Below, one piece after another: positions 24,123-32,570 of a stretch of 49,645 nucleotides of DNA (positions within the stretch are counted from its first letter, which is position 1; each line of letters begins with the position of its first letter). The stretch lies in NCBI GenBank assembly GCA_017432165.1, contig JAFRJS010000005.1:1-49645 (forward strand), in the 5' to 3' direction. This stretch comes from Clostridia bacterium. Lineage in GTDB: Bacteria > Bacillota > Clostridia > Oscillospirales > Acutalibacteraceae. A program made the position numbers and the translations under genes. Below the pieces are notes generated by a model. It ran no database searches and was not told the origin of the DNA. It worked only from the letters and a program-made list of their open reading frames with translations.

Positions 24123-25226
24123 ATGTCTAAAAAAAGTGATTTTAGTACCTTTAATTGGTTTGCTGATCCTGAAGAACCCGGTTTAACAGGGTTATTTGAG
24201 GTTTCTAGTATTGATAAAAATAATTTAAGTCCATATTCTAAATTTGAAAGCACAGTTAAAGCGATTGAGGAAAGGCTTTCTAAAGCTTTAAATAATAAGT
24301 TTGGAATGTTTTCTGAGTCTAAAAAAATAATTAAGCAACTTTATGCTAACTTTAAAAAATATAGCAGCAAATTGCCGGAGCACAAATTGTTCGAGAGTGA
24401 GTCCAAAAAGGACCTTAAAAGAATGGCAGAAGTTGAAAAATTAATTGAAAGTGATAATGAAAAACTAGATGCTTTATGTTCCAAAATATATAGTAAATAT
24501 AAAAATGAAAAAGATGAGAACAAACTACCACGTATAATTAAAGGTGACAACGCAAAAAATCTTTTTAAAGGCTTAGACAATTTATTAAAATTTGCCAAAG
24601 ACTGCGTAGATAAGCAAAGTAAACTGCTTATTGATGACACTAAAAAGGGAGAAAAACAATTTCTTGGTGTTGATGAATCTGGTAAAGCCAAGTATGATAA
24701 AAATAAAATAGAAAAATTAGCTAAAGCTTTTATTGATGATAAGGATATTTTTGGGAATAGGTTTATTCTTGATTTTCCAAGAAACGAAACGGTAAAAGAA
24801 TATATTAAAAAAAGATTATCTAAAACAGGCAAACTGCTAAAAGACATTTGCAAAATTATTAATGGTTGTGACAAAGCACTTGATGCGCTGGATCCTTGTA
24901 TTAAAACAGCACTTTATAAATGCAAAGAAAACGACGTATCGTCTTGCTCGTATTTTAAAAAAATAGCCGATGATGAAAATAATTATAACAAATATATTTC
25001 TCAATTAAACACTGCAATTGATGCGTATAATATTCTTGTAGGTCTTTTAAGTTCTATAGTAAACTATAGAGGTAAAATGGCAAAATTAATTTCTTTATAC
25101 GATCCTCGTGTTAAAGAAGCTATTAGCGAATTAGTTAAAAAACTTCAAAAACAGATTGGAATTTATAAAAAAATGAAAATCATTTTAGAAGAGAAAATGA
25201 AAAGAAAGTCTATGAAGACGCAATAA
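24123..25226 (+). CDS. Orphan helical, Lys-rich protein of unknown function
   Basis: I do not recognise this 367-residue protein. It has no signal peptide and no membrane segment. After about 40 residues with aromatic and acidic positions (FNWFADPEEPGL), it is almost entirely predicted helix, rich in Lys, Leu, Asp and Asn, with heptad-like stretches (for example LVKKLQKQIGIYKKMKIILEEK at the end), as in coiled-coil or helical-bundle proteins. ATG 24123 is preceded by AAAGGATGA. It has its own promoter and terminator. Lys-rich composition and isolation among core genes resemble the other accessory proteins here. A structural or effector role is only a guess. Confidence 0.8.
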   Translation: MSKKSDFSTFNWFADPEEPGLTGLFEVSSIDKNNLSPYSKFESTVKAIEERLSKALNNKFGMFSESKKIIKQLYANFKKYSSKLPEHKLFESESKKDLKRMAEVEKLIESDNEKLDALCSKIYSKYKNEKDENKLPRIIKGDNAKNLFKGLDNLLKFAKDCVDKQSKLLIDDTKKGEKQFLGVDESGKAKYDKNKIEKLAKAFIDDKDIFGNRFILDFPRNETVKEYIKKRLSKTGKLLKDICKIINGCDKALDALDPCIKTALYKCKENDVSSCSYFKKIADDENNYNKYISQLNTAIDAYNILVGLLSSIVNYRGKMAKLISLYDPRVKEAISELVKKLQKQIGIYKKMKIILEEKMKRKSMKTQ

Positions 25227-25274
25227 AAATATTGAATGATATTTGATTTTGAATTAAAAGCTACAGATAAAATA

Positions 25275-25310
25275 AAAAACCTCGGAGTAATATCCGAGGT
25301 CGTTTTTTTT
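25275..25310. terminator. Bidirectional terminator between the orphan gene and ndk
   Basis: The stem ACCTCGG / CCGAGGT (25279-25285 with 25294-25300) is flanked by A and T runs, between convergent genes. Confidence 0.8.
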
Positions 25311-25319
25311 ATTTTTTAA

Positions 25320-25733
25320 TTAGGCGTTTTCGCCAAAGAATCTTTTTATTTCAATTTCCCCATTTTCCGGCGAGTCTGAACCATGAATGATGTTTTCTGA
25401 TGTGCTCATTGCAAAATCTCCGCGGATTGTTCCTGCGGTTGCTTCTTCAAATTTTGTTGCGCCCATTATTATTCTCATTCCCTTAACAACGTTTTCGCCT
25501 TCAACTATCATTCCGACAACCGGCCCCGAAGTCATATAAGAAAGTATACCCGGGAAAAACGGACGATCCACAATGTGTGCGTAGTGTTCACGAAGAATTT
25601 TTTCATCAAGGTTCATCATTTTTATATTTGATATGGTGTAGCCTTTCTTTTCGATTCTTGCAATTACCTTTCCTATTAATTTCCTTTTTACGCAGTCTGG
25701 TTTAAGCATAATGTAAGTTCTTTCTTTTGCCAT
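25320..25733 (-). CDS. ndk: Nucleoside diphosphate kinase
   Basis: This 137-residue enzyme equilibrates nucleoside di- and triphosphates by a phosphohistidine intermediate. It starts ERTYIMLKPDCV and contains SGPVVGMIVEGENVV and the active-site stretch ENIIHGSDS, with His117 as the phosphorylated residue. Length and order are typical. It has its own promoter at 25813-25841 and a hairpin-containing leader. Confidence 0.97.
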   Translation of the reverse strand: MAKERTYIMLKPDCVKRKLIGKVIARIEKKGYTISNIKMMNLDEKILREHYAHIVDRPFFPGILSYMTSGPVVGMIVEGENVVKGMRIIMGATKFEEATAGTIRGDFAMSTSENIIHGSDSPENGEIEIKRFFGENA

Positions 25734-25760
25734 TTTAACAGCCTCTTTCTATAAAATTTT

Positions 25761-25797
25761 TGCCGAATTCAAGCTGTTTTCAGCTTGCCTCGGCAAT
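25761..25797 (-). promoter_or_regulatory. Stem-loop in the ndk leader
   Basis: On the minus strand, TTGCCGA and TCGGCAA flank an inner AAGCTG / CAGCTT stem with a four-base A loop. It lies between the promoter and ndk without a U-tract, so it is more likely an mRNA structure than a terminator. Confidence 0.4.
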
Positions 25798-25812
25798 TTA
25801 TTTGGTAATTTT

Positions 25813-25841
25813 ATTTTACACGAAATTTGTATGTTTGTCAA
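25813..25841 (-). promoter_or_regulatory. Promoter of ndk
   Basis: On the minus strand, TTGACA (25841-25836) and TAAAAT (25818-25813) are 17 bases apart. Confidence 0.7.
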
Positions 25842-25847
25842 ATTATA

Positions 25848-26438
25848 TTAAATTAAAATCCAGTCGTGGCGCATTTGGTAACCAATACCATGATTGCAAA
25901 CTCCGCAAACTTTCGGGGCTTCTTTTGCCGTAATAATTTCTCCGCAATTAAGGCAAATCCAGCGCACTTCATTATCGGACTTAAAAAGTGTGTCGTTTTC
26001 TATATGTTCGATAAATTTATTAAATCTGTCGCCGTGAACTTTTTCAATTTCCGCAACTCTTGCAAATAACTGGGCAACATCTTCAAAGCCTTCTGATTTT
26101 GCTTCTTCGCTAAAGGCTTTGTAAACGTCGTTGTATTCTTCGTATTCGTTGTGGCGTGCGCATTTTAATAAATCTAAGGATTTCTCATAAATATCAATTG
26201 GAAAATCGCCCGTGATTTCAATTGTTTGGCCGTGAAGTTCTTTTAATTTGTTATAAAATAGTTTTGCGTGTTCTTTTTCTTGATCTGCCGTAAAAGTGAA
26301 CACTCTTTCTATTATTGCAAGGCCTTCTTTTTTGGCTTTTGATGCCGCAAAAGTATAGCGGTTTCTTGCTTGACTTTCTCCTGCAAATGCTTTCATAAGG
26401 TTTATTTTTGTGTTGCTGTTTTTAAATGATACTGCCAT
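25848..26438 (-). CDS. rbr: Rubrerythrin
   Basis: This 196-residue peroxide-reducing non-haem iron protein protects anaerobes from oxidative stress. It has an N-terminal ferritin-like diiron domain (AFAGESQARNRYTFAASKAKK, ADQEKEHAKLFY, AEEAKSEG-type and EIEKVHGDRFNKF segments) and a C-terminal rubredoxin-type domain with two Cys pairs (WICLNCGEI and VCGVCNHG). This fits the anaerobic lifestyle expected of Clostridia. It has its own promoter just inside the end of murC. Confidence 0.96.
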   Translation of the reverse strand: MAVSFKNSNTKINLMKAFAGESQARNRYTFAASKAKKEGLAIIERVFTFTADQEKEHAKLFYNKLKELHGQTIEITGDFPIDIYEKSLDLLKCARHNEYEEYNDVYKAFSEEAKSEGFEDVAQLFARVAEIEKVHGDRFNKFIEHIENDTLFKSDNEVRWICLNCGEIITAKEAPKVCGVCNHGIGYQMRHDWILI

Positions 26439-26473
26439 TTTTAAAACTTCCTTTCTTTAATTTGCTAAGTATT

Positions 26474-26502
26474 ATGATATAGCTATTTTGAAAATATTTC
26501 AA
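26474..26502 (-). promoter_or_regulatory. Promoter of rubrerythrin
   Basis: On the minus strand, TTGAAA (26502-26497) and TATCAT (26479-26474) are 17 bases apart, overlapping the last codons of murC. Confidence 0.5.
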
Positions 26503-27884
26503 TTATTTTTTTCTTTCAGCTTTTTGGTTATTTCGTCTGCGCATTTGTAAATGTTCCCGCCGCCCATTGTTATGATTAAATCTCCGCTTGATGCATTTTT
26601 TATAACGTAATCGGTGATTTCTTCAAAAGTTGGGATATAAACAGCGCCCGGGATTTTTTTAACCAAATCTTCCGAATGTACCCCGTAGGTGTTTGTTTCT
26701 CGCACGGGAAGAATTTCTGAAATTATGGCTTTTTCCGGGATAGAAAGCGCTTTGGCAAAATCATCAAGGAACATAGCGGTGCGTGAATAAGTATGCGGCT
26801 GAAAAATTGCCCAAACTTTTTTAAATCCCATTTTAGAAGCCGCCAAAAGCGTTGTTTTTAGTTCGGCCGGGTGGTGTGCAAAGTCATCAATTACGGTGAT
26901 TCCGCCTGTATTTGCAAGTATTTCGAATCTTCTGTGTGCGCCTGAAAAGTTTTTTAAAGAAGAAGCAATGTCTTCCGGCAAAACGCCCAAGTATTCGCAG
27001 ACTATAAAAGCCGCCAAAGAGTCATATATATTGTGATTTCCCGGTACAGAGAGCGAAATTTCGGCTATTTTTTTGCCATTTTTGTATATATCAAAAGTGG
27101 GAAATTGTTTTTCATTAAATTTAATATTTTTGGCGCAGTAATCGCAGTTATCATTAAGTCCAAAAGTTACTTTTTTGGCTTTTATATTTTTGGTGCTGTC
27201 AAGTGCGCCTCTGTCATCGCCATTTAATACCACCAAATCGCTTGTTTGATTTGCAAATTTATTAAATGATTTTTTTACATTTTCAAATGTTTTAAAATAA
27301 TCCAAATGGTCGGCGTCTACGTTTGTAATTACTGAAATTCTGGGATTTAAGCATAAAAAGCTATCCACATATTCGCAGGCTTCCGCCACAATAATATCAG
27401 AATTTCCTGCTGCCGCATTTGAGCCGAGCTTTGGCAGCATTCCTCCAATAACTGCTGTTGGGCTTTTCCCGGCGTCTAAAAGCACAGTTGTTATCATGGA
27501 TGTTGTGGTTGTTTTTCCGTGAGTTCCTGCTATGCCAACGGAATTTTTATACTTGTTAAAAATAATTCCCAGCATAACGCTTCTTTCAATAATTGGAATG
27601 TTTTTTTCTTTGGCGGCGCAAATTTCCGGGTTTGTTTCTTTAATTGCTGCCGAAAAAACAACCAAATCTTGGTCTGAAACATTTTCTTTTTCTTGGCTTA
27701 AATTTACTTTTATCCCTAATTTTTTCACTTTTTCCAAAGTATCGGATTCATATACGTCGGAACCCGTTACTTCAAATCCGCTTTGCTTTAAAATTTGCGC
27801 AAGCGGGAACATCCCCGAACCGCCGATTCCGACAAAATGGATTTTTTTTATGCCGTTTAAGTTGTTTATTTTACTGCTTTTCAT
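26499..27884 (-). CDS. murC: UDP-N-acetylmuramate--L-alanine ligase
   Basis: This 461-residue Mur ligase adds L-alanine to UDP-MurNAc in the cytoplasm, the first peptide step of peptidoglycan synthesis. It has the N-terminal Rossmann motif FVGIGGSGMFPLA, the ATP-binding GTHGKTTTTSMI, the central VITNVDADHLD, and the late motifs DDFAHHPAE and FQPHTYSRT. AAGGAG lies before ATG 27884. It is the last gene in the minus-strand run that begins with spoIIP. Confidence 0.97.
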   Translation of the reverse strand: MKSSKINNLNGIKKIHFVGIGGSGMFPLAQILKQSGFEVTGSDVYESDTLEKVKKLGIKVNLSQEKENVSDQDLVVFSAAIKETNPEICAAKEKNIPIIERSVMLGIIFNKYKNSVGIAGTHGKTTTTSMITTVLLDAGKSPTAVIGGMLPKLGSNAAAGNSDIIVAEACEYVDSFLCLNPRISVITNVDADHLDYFKTFENVKKSFNKFANQTSDLVVLNGDDRGALDSTKNIKAKKVTFGLNDNCDYCAKNIKFNEKQFPTFDIYKNGKKIAEISLSVPGNHNIYDSLAAFIVCEYLGVLPEDIASSLKNFSGAHRRFEILANTGGITVIDDFAHHPAELKTTLLAASKMGFKKVWAIFQPHTYSRTAMFLDDFAKALSIPEKAIISEILPVRETNTYGVHSEDLVKKIPGAVYIPTFEEITDYVIKNASSGDLIITMGGGNIYKCADEITKKLKEKNN

Positions 27885-27917
27885 AAAGTCTTTTTCTCCT
27901 TGCTTTTTAATTAAAAA

Positions 27918-28487
27918 TCATAGCCTATACTTGTTCGGCTTTCCTTTTTGCGGTATTATTGAGTGTTTGCTTTTTTTATTAAATGTGTAGCTTTTCGGTA
28001 TTTTTCTGTTTGAAAGCACTACTTTTAAGATTAAAATTATCCCTGCAAGAATTAGCGCCCATGAAATTAATGTTTTTAATATGCTTTTTCCCTCTGTGTT
28101 TTGCGATATTTGCGAAAAATATGGTTTTAGTTGTACTTCTGAATTATTTATATTCGGTAAATCAAGACTTTTTTCTTCTTTTTGCTGAGGGGGTTCTTGC
28201 TCTGTTTTGTTTTCATTTTTTTCTTGGGGTTCTGCACTTTTTGTGTTTTCGTTTTCGCTTTTTTGCTGCGAATTTTGTGAGCTGTTTTTGTCGGCTTTTT
28301 TAGGTTTTTCTTTTTTTGGGGTGCTGTCTTTTTTTGGCTTTTTAGGGGCTTGCGGAATTTGAGTTTCTTCTGTGTTTATTTGGTTTTCTGCAGTAGGAAT
28401 TTCTTCCGCACAAGCATTAAAAAATATTCCCGAAGCAAGTAAAGCCGTAAAAAACGCAGTTGTTAATATGTTTTTCTTTTTATACAT
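27918..28487 (-). CDS. Exported or membrane protein with a Lys/Glu/Pro-rich linker
   Basis: This 189-residue protein has a hydrophobic N-terminal segment (about 8-26, with ACAEE at a possible lipobox-like or signal-peptidase site). It then has a long low-complexity region (30-110) of Pro, Lys, Glu, Gln and Asn, a short globular part, one transmembrane helix (ISWALILAGIILILKVVL, about 141-158), and a basic cytoplasmic tail. I cannot name it. The layout suggests a protein spanning part of the cell wall and anchored in the membrane. It lies between spoIIP and murC, so an envelope role is plausible. Confidence 0.7.
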   Translation of the reverse strand: MYKKKNILTTAFFTALLASGIFFNACAEEIPTAENQINTEETQIPQAPKKPKKDSTPKKEKPKKADKNSSQNSQQKSENENTKSAEPQEKNENKTEQEPPQQKEEKSLDLPNINNSEVQLKPYFSQISQNTEGKSILKTLISWALILAGIILILKVVLSNRKIPKSYTFNKKSKHSIIPQKGKPNKYRL

Positions 28488-28554
28488 AGCTTTTTCCTTT
28501 GCGTGTTATTAAAATTCTCATCTAACTATTTTAATTATATCATGTTATTTAAAA

Positions 28555-28770
28555 TTAAACATTAAAAATAAAATTTTTACCCATAAAATGAAGTTTTATT
28601 TCATATCTTCCCGCATTATTTTTAGTGTACGTTAAAAAATCAGAATTTTTTTCTTTTATAATTTCTTCTGCACTTTTTTCAACTATTACAAATCCTGCAA
28701 AAAGGGCAAGCACATGAATTGTTAAAAACATGGAAACAAAAAATAATTTTAAATTATTACTACTTTTCAA
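28555..28770 (-). CDS. Small single-pass membrane protein
   Basis: This 71-residue protein has one hydrophobic helix at residues 8-30 (LFFVSMFLTIHVLALFAGF) and a short mixed C-terminal domain. It starts with TTG 28770, seven bases after the spoIIP stop codon, and its ribosome site (AAGGATGA) lies within the end of spoIIP. The two are therefore almost certainly co-translated. The function is unknown. Confidence 0.65.
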   Translation of the reverse strand: MKSSNNLKLFFVSMFLTIHVLALFAGFVIVEKSAEEIIKEKNSDFLTYTKNNAGRYEIKLHFMGKNFIFNV

Positions 28771-28776
28771 ATTAAA

Positions 28777-29931
28777 TCATCCTTCTTTTTTTAAGTCGTT
28801 TAATAATTTTGAAAGAGCTTCGCCGATCATAGCCCCGGTGCTAACGGCTTCTTCAAGAGTGTTTACATCGCTTCCGACTTCAATGAGTAGTGAGCCGGGG
28901 GTTAGGTGTTCATTGTATTTTACTTTTGCAAAGTTAAGCGGCCGCGTGATGCCGGGGAACATGGTTTCGCAGTATTTTTGCAGTCTTAGCGCCAGCCTTA
29001 AATTCTTTTCCCATTCCGGAAATCCCAAGGAATTATCCGGGTCGCAGCCTGAAACAATCATCATTTGAGCGGCTTTTTTGTCATTATATTTAAAAGTGGG
29101 CTTTATTTTTCCGCTTTCTTTTGAGCCAAGACTATCACGATGTATATCAATTATCACTTGCAAAGACGGGTGCTTTTCCAGTTGACTTTTTATTGTTTTG
29201 GCAGCTCGTGAGTAAGAGCCGTTGTAAGTCGGGTTATCATGATATGTTATGTCATGGATAGTATTAATTCCGTTTTTTATGAGTTTTTCGGTTATAGCCT
29301 CCCCGACTCGAGTTACATTTTTTTGGTTATCCAACGAACGAGGGTAAAAATTTTCGTAAAAAAAATTTTGGTCTTTGTTCATATAAGATTCCGAAGTGTG
29401 CGTGTGGAAGATTAAAACCTGCGGTTGGTTGGTGTTTGTTATGTGAACATCAGGTTTTTTGCCCAGCTCTGCGCCGATATTTATGTTTTGACCCGTGGTG
29501 TTTTTTACAAAAAAATTTTCGTGCCTTGTTCCTGATGACCCAAACTGGCTTTCTATAATTTTGTAAGTTTTTTCGTTTGGGTCATGATGCTCGTCGCTTG
29601 GCTCGCTTTTTCCGGAAACGCCGGGCAAATCCATATTAAAAGGTTTAATGGGGGAGCCCGGCGATTTGTTTTGCGGGTTAGGATTATTGTTTCCGCTATC
29701 TTGGTAAATATTATCCAAATTGGAATTGCAAAAAATATTATTTTTAAGATTTTTAAAATTTATTCCGGAAGAAAACACAGATTTTGCCGCAAATAAATTT
29801 AAGTTGTCAAAATTGTAGTTTTTTACACTTTTTAATTTTAAAAATAAACAAAACGTTGCGGTAAAAATAGAGCCAAACGCTAAAATATCAGAAGAAAAAC
29901 AAATTATCTTTTTTTTAAAAACGGCATTCAT
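28777..29931 (-). CDS. spoIIP: Stage II sporulation protein P (peptidoglycan hydrolase)
   Basis: This 384-residue protein has an N-terminal transmembrane helix (about 10-32), a disordered Asn/Pro/Ser-rich linker, and a C-terminal SpoIIP amidase/endopeptidase domain. Catalytic metal residues are visible in FHTHTSESY (His176, His178, Glu181) and IDIHRDS, and LLIEVGSD carries the closing Glu. SpoIIP works with SpoIID and SpoIIM in thinning septal peptidoglycan during engulfment; in relatives it is expressed in mother cell and forespore. Together with sigG it indicates sporulation capacity. Confidence 0.93.
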   Translation of the reverse strand: MNAVFKKKIICFSSDILAFGSIFTATFCLFLKLKSVKNYNFDNLNLFAAKSVFSSGINFKNLKNNIFCNSNLDNIYQDSGNNNPNPQNKSPGSPIKPFNMDLPGVSGKSEPSDEHHDPNEKTYKIIESQFGSSGTRHENFFVKNTTGQNINIGAELGKKPDVHITNTNQPQVLIFHTHTSESYMNKDQNFFYENFYPRSLDNQKNVTRVGEAITEKLIKNGINTIHDITYHDNPTYNGSYSRAAKTIKSQLEKHPSLQVIIDIHRDSLGSKESGKIKPTFKYNDKKAAQMMIVSGCDPDNSLGFPEWEKNLRLALRLQKYCETMFPGITRPLNFAKVKYNEHLTPGSLLIEVGSDVNTLEEAVSTGAMIGEALSKLLNDLKKEG

Positions 29932-30037
29932 TTTGTACCTCCCAAAACATATTTATAGAGAGATAATTCTTTTACAAAAATATCTGTTTATAAGTTTATG
30001 AATAAAAATTATAAGTTATTACTTTAATATTCTCGGC

Positions 30038-30066
30038 TTGACAAGGGGAAAGTATTTTGATAAAAT
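30038..30066 (+). promoter_or_regulatory. Promoter of the tRNA-Gln/tRNA-Pro operon
   Basis: TTGACA (30038-30043) and TAAAAT (30061-30066) are 17 bases apart, 13 bases before tRNA-Gln. Confidence 0.75.
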
Positions 30067-30079
30067 TAATTAGTAATGT

Positions 30080-30153
30080 TGCGGAATGGTGTAACGGTAG
30101 CACAGCAGACTCTGACTCTGTTTGTGAGGGTTCGAATCCTTCTTCCGCAGCCA
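30080..30153 (+). tRNA. tRNA-Gln (anticodon CTG)
   Basis: The 74-nt gene has acceptor TGCGGAA/TTCCGCA, anticodon stem GCAGA/TCTGT with loop CTCTGAC (anticodon CTG), T-arm GGTTCGAATCC, and encoded CCA. It may be charged indirectly through GatCAB if the genome lacks a glutaminyl-tRNA synthetase. Confidence 0.93.
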
Positions 30154-30165
30154 AAGTAAAAATAT

Positions 30166-30242
30166 CGAGGTGTAGCTCAGCTTGGTAGAGTGCTACGTTC
30201 GGGACGTAGATGCCGCAGGTTCAAATCCTGTCACCTCGACCA
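30166..30242 (+). tRNA. tRNA-Pro (anticodon CGG)
   Basis: The 77-nt gene has acceptor CGAGGTG/CACCTCG, D-arm AGCTCAGCTTGGTAGAGT, anticodon stem CTACG/CGTAG with loop TTCGGGA (anticodon CGG), T-arm GGTTCAAATCC, and encoded CCA. It lies 12 bases after tRNA-Gln. Confidence 0.94.
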
Positions 30243-30261
30243 AATTTTTTAATGTAAGCAC

Positions 30262-30284
30262 CCCCCTCAGTATTTCTGAGGGGG
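30262..30284 (+). terminator. Strong hairpin after the tRNA pair
   Basis: The perfect 9-bp stem CCCCCTCAG / CTGAGGGGG has a TATTT loop. No T tract follows, so it is an imperfect terminator or an RNA 3'-end protecting structure. Confidence 0.45.
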
Positions 30285-30305
30285 AACGTTGTATGTGTTT
30301 TAATG

Positions 30306-30334
30306 TTGACATATAGTTTAATTTGTGTTATAAT
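30306..30334 (+). promoter_or_regulatory. Consensus promoter of the exported-protein block
   Basis: Perfect TTGACA (30306-30311) and TATAAT (30329-30334) have a 17-base spacer. This ideal vegetative promoter suggests strong expression of the exported protein at 30384. Confidence 0.8.
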
Positions 30335-30383
30335 TTTATTTAGTTATCTAAAAATATTATAAGCATATAAGGAATGATTTAAT

Positions 30384-31733
30384 ATGAAACTATTTAAAAA
30401 AATTTTACATGTTGCATTGGTTTTTATTATAATTTTCTGTTCTGCTTTTTCCTCATGTGTTTTTGCCGGAGGAGACAACGAAAGCGGGTTCTCATTTGGT
30501 TTTGGTGAAAAAATTGGCGAACCTGTTTTTAAAGACAAGCAAGAAGACATTATGTTTGATAAGCCTTTGAAATGGGGAAAAACTGAAATATTAGGTGTGG
30601 AGTGTGATTGGGAGAAAACGGATTCTATTGCATCATTTTTAGAGAAGCAGCGTGAAGCGCAGGCCAAACTTATTTGTGGGATATTGACCGATAATATTGA
30701 TTTGGTAAATAAAGCAATGGAAACGAACCTAATAGATCTTACATCTTGGGTGCATGTTATTACCAATAGTGAAAATGAAGAAGAAAAACAACAAATGTTT
30801 ATATTTAAAGATGAGTTGCTTAAACATCCATTGGTAGCCAAACATCTTGAAACTGCTTATAATTTAGCGGAGCAGAAACATTTTTTATTCATGCCACCTA
30901 ATTGCAGTGCGTCACAAACTGAATTCACCAAAATGCCCGGATTATTTGGCGATCAATATGTGGTTATTTCCGAAACCAATATAGAACGTGTCCGTACTCC
31001 ATTCTTAATTGATAAAACCGTAATTATTGGAATAAGAACTTGCGAAAGATTTAGTAACAATGGCTTAGAAGATTTTGTAAAAGCACTTATTAGCGGTAAT
31101 TTTGGTATGGTTAAATCATCGGTAGAAAAATATAATATAGATCCACGTTTTGCAGTGCTTTTAGTTAGTGCGGAAAGATATGAACTTCGTTTGAACCCAA
31201 TTTATGAGGCGCGTATTCGAGGATATAAAGAAATCGAAAAGTACTTAAGTGAAGTTTCCGGGGTAAAGCATGAAGAACAAACAAAGAGAATACAAAAAGC
31301 GTGGCAGCTATCGCAGGATGAGCACAATAAGTGGTTGATAACTTCTGATGAATATGTTCGGTTTGATTCACCAATAGAATGGAAATATTTTTTAGACCGT
31401 CTAACAACAAAAATTTGGGGAATAAATAAAACGGATTTAGACGAGAACGAATGGGGTATAATTGTACCTCCGACAGATGTACCTGGTGCAGTTGTTAAAA
31501 GTCCAGAACAAATAAAAAATGAAGAACTTTTAATAAGGGGTGTGCTTGAAGACAATGTGGATATGGTGCGCTTGGCATTAGATAGTAAATTAATTAATAA
31601 AAATTTGCTGATAAGTGTTGTTACAGGTGAACAAAAAGCGAAGAGGTTTAATGTGATTCAGGAGGCGCTCAACAAAAATAACGCTGAAATTATTTCTCTT
31701 TTGCGTGAATATCAATATCAAACAGATATATAA
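30384..31733 (+). CDS. Exported ankyrin-like repeat protein
   Basis: This 449-residue protein begins with a signal peptide (MKLFKKILHVALVFIIIFC, cleaved after VFA near residue 28). The body seems to contain three related modules: LICGILTDNIDLVNKAMETN, FVKALISGNFGMVKSSVEKY, and LIRGVLEDNVDMVRLALDSK. Each has the ankyrin-like pattern of a helix with G-x-hydrophobic-x-hydrophobic-V, then a second helix, and each is followed by a longer helical extension. Classic TPLH ankyrin cores are missing, so the repeats are degenerate. Exported ankyrin-like proteins often contact eukaryotic partners, but no target can be inferred. It is the first of three genes with nearly the same signal peptide. Confidence 0.78.
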   Translation: MKLFKKILHVALVFIIIFCSAFSSCVFAGGDNESGFSFGFGEKIGEPVFKDKQEDIMFDKPLKWGKTEILGVECDWEKTDSIASFLEKQREAQAKLICGILTDNIDLVNKAMETNLIDLTSWVHVITNSENEEEKQQMFIFKDELLKHPLVAKHLETAYNLAEQKHFLFMPPNCSASQTEFTKMPGLFGDQYVVISETNIERVRTPFLIDKTVIIGIRTCERFSNNGLEDFVKALISGNFGMVKSSVEKYNIDPRFAVLLVSAERYELRLNPIYEARIRGYKEIEKYLSEVSGVKHEEQTKRIQKAWQLSQDEHNKWLITSDEYVRFDSPIEWKYFLDRLTTKIWGINKTDLDENEWGIIVPPTDVPGAVVKSPEQIKNEELLIRGVLEDNVDMVRLALDSKLINKNLLISVVTGEQKAKRFNVIQEALNKNNAEIISLLREYQYQTDI

Positions 31734-31840
31734 CTTATAGACCCTAATTATTTTCCTCACTAGAAGATGGGTTGTGACATAATGTAGCAAAATTGTGCTT
31801 ACGTTTTTATTAAACAAAATATAAAAGGATATGCTGAAAT

Positions 31841-32530
31841 ATGAAACTGTTTAAAAAATTTTTATCAACAATAATGAGTGTTGGACTGCTTTTTTCTGTC
31901 GCTTCGTTATCTGCTTTTGCAATTAACCCTCCTTTTGAGCAGTGGGATGCCGAATGGGACGATGAGGTGTTTAGAGTTATTGCTTCACATACTCCGAATG
32001 AGTTGGACGAGTGTTGTTTGGCGCTTGACGACGCACTTCGTAACAAGCCGGAAATAAAAGAAAAAATAAAACATAGCTCAGACGAAAGAATGAGTTATAT
32101 AAGCCATATTAGTTGCACTAATATGCGAGTTGGTTATAGAATGAGCTATTATTGGCTATATTTGCCTGAACCCGGGGAACAAGGAGAATCAGGAAGACAC
32201 AGACCAAGTCCGCTTGCCGATTTGTTTTATGCCCATAATGTTGATTTTTCCGGTGAAGCTGGTCTTGTTATGGTAAGTATAATATTTGAAAACTATCGTT
32301 ATTACCTTAATAACGGAAAAAGTAAAGAATGCTCGATTGAAGATATGGCGATAGATCATTGGTATAATTTTCTTGGCCACTATAAATCAAGAGAGAAACT
32401 TAAAGAATATATGAGAAGATGGCCCGAAATTAAAGCTGCACACTATAGGGCTTTGCGTCATAGCGCACCATTTAATAGTATATTATTAAAAATTGGCCGC
32501 TGCCTTTTTGGTTGTTGCTCACCATACTAA
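31841..32530 (+). CDS. Exported protein of the MKLFKK family, paralogue 1 (DUF6794-like)
   Basis: This 229-residue protein has a signal peptide (MKLFKKFLSTIMSVGLLFS, cleaved near AFA-INPP). The mature domain aligns with the next gene: ELDECCLALDDALRNKPEIKE against TLEECCLKLDELLREKEELKE, a central segment ending in LF plus Asp or Asn, IIFENYRYYLNNGKS against MILENYRNYLLTGES, and IEDMAIDHWY against VEDFVIDYEF. The pattern reminds me of the uncharacterised DUF6794 domain, with modest confidence. Four Cys near the C-terminus (GRCLFGCCSPY) are an extension not shared with the paralogue. The ribosome site is AAAAGGATA. Confidence 0.75.
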   Translation: MKLFKKFLSTIMSVGLLFSVASLSAFAINPPFEQWDAEWDDEVFRVIASHTPNELDECCLALDDALRNKPEIKEKIKHSSDERMSYISHISCTNMRVGYRMSYYWLYLPEPGEQGESGRHRPSPLADLFYAHNVDFSGEAGLVMVSIIFENYRYYLNNGKSKECSIEDMAIDHWYNFLGHYKSREKLKEYMRRWPEIKAAHYRALRHSAPFNSILLKIGRCLFGCCSPY

Positions 32531-32570
32531 GAACTTGGGATTAGTATATCTAATAAGGAGAAATTTTAAT

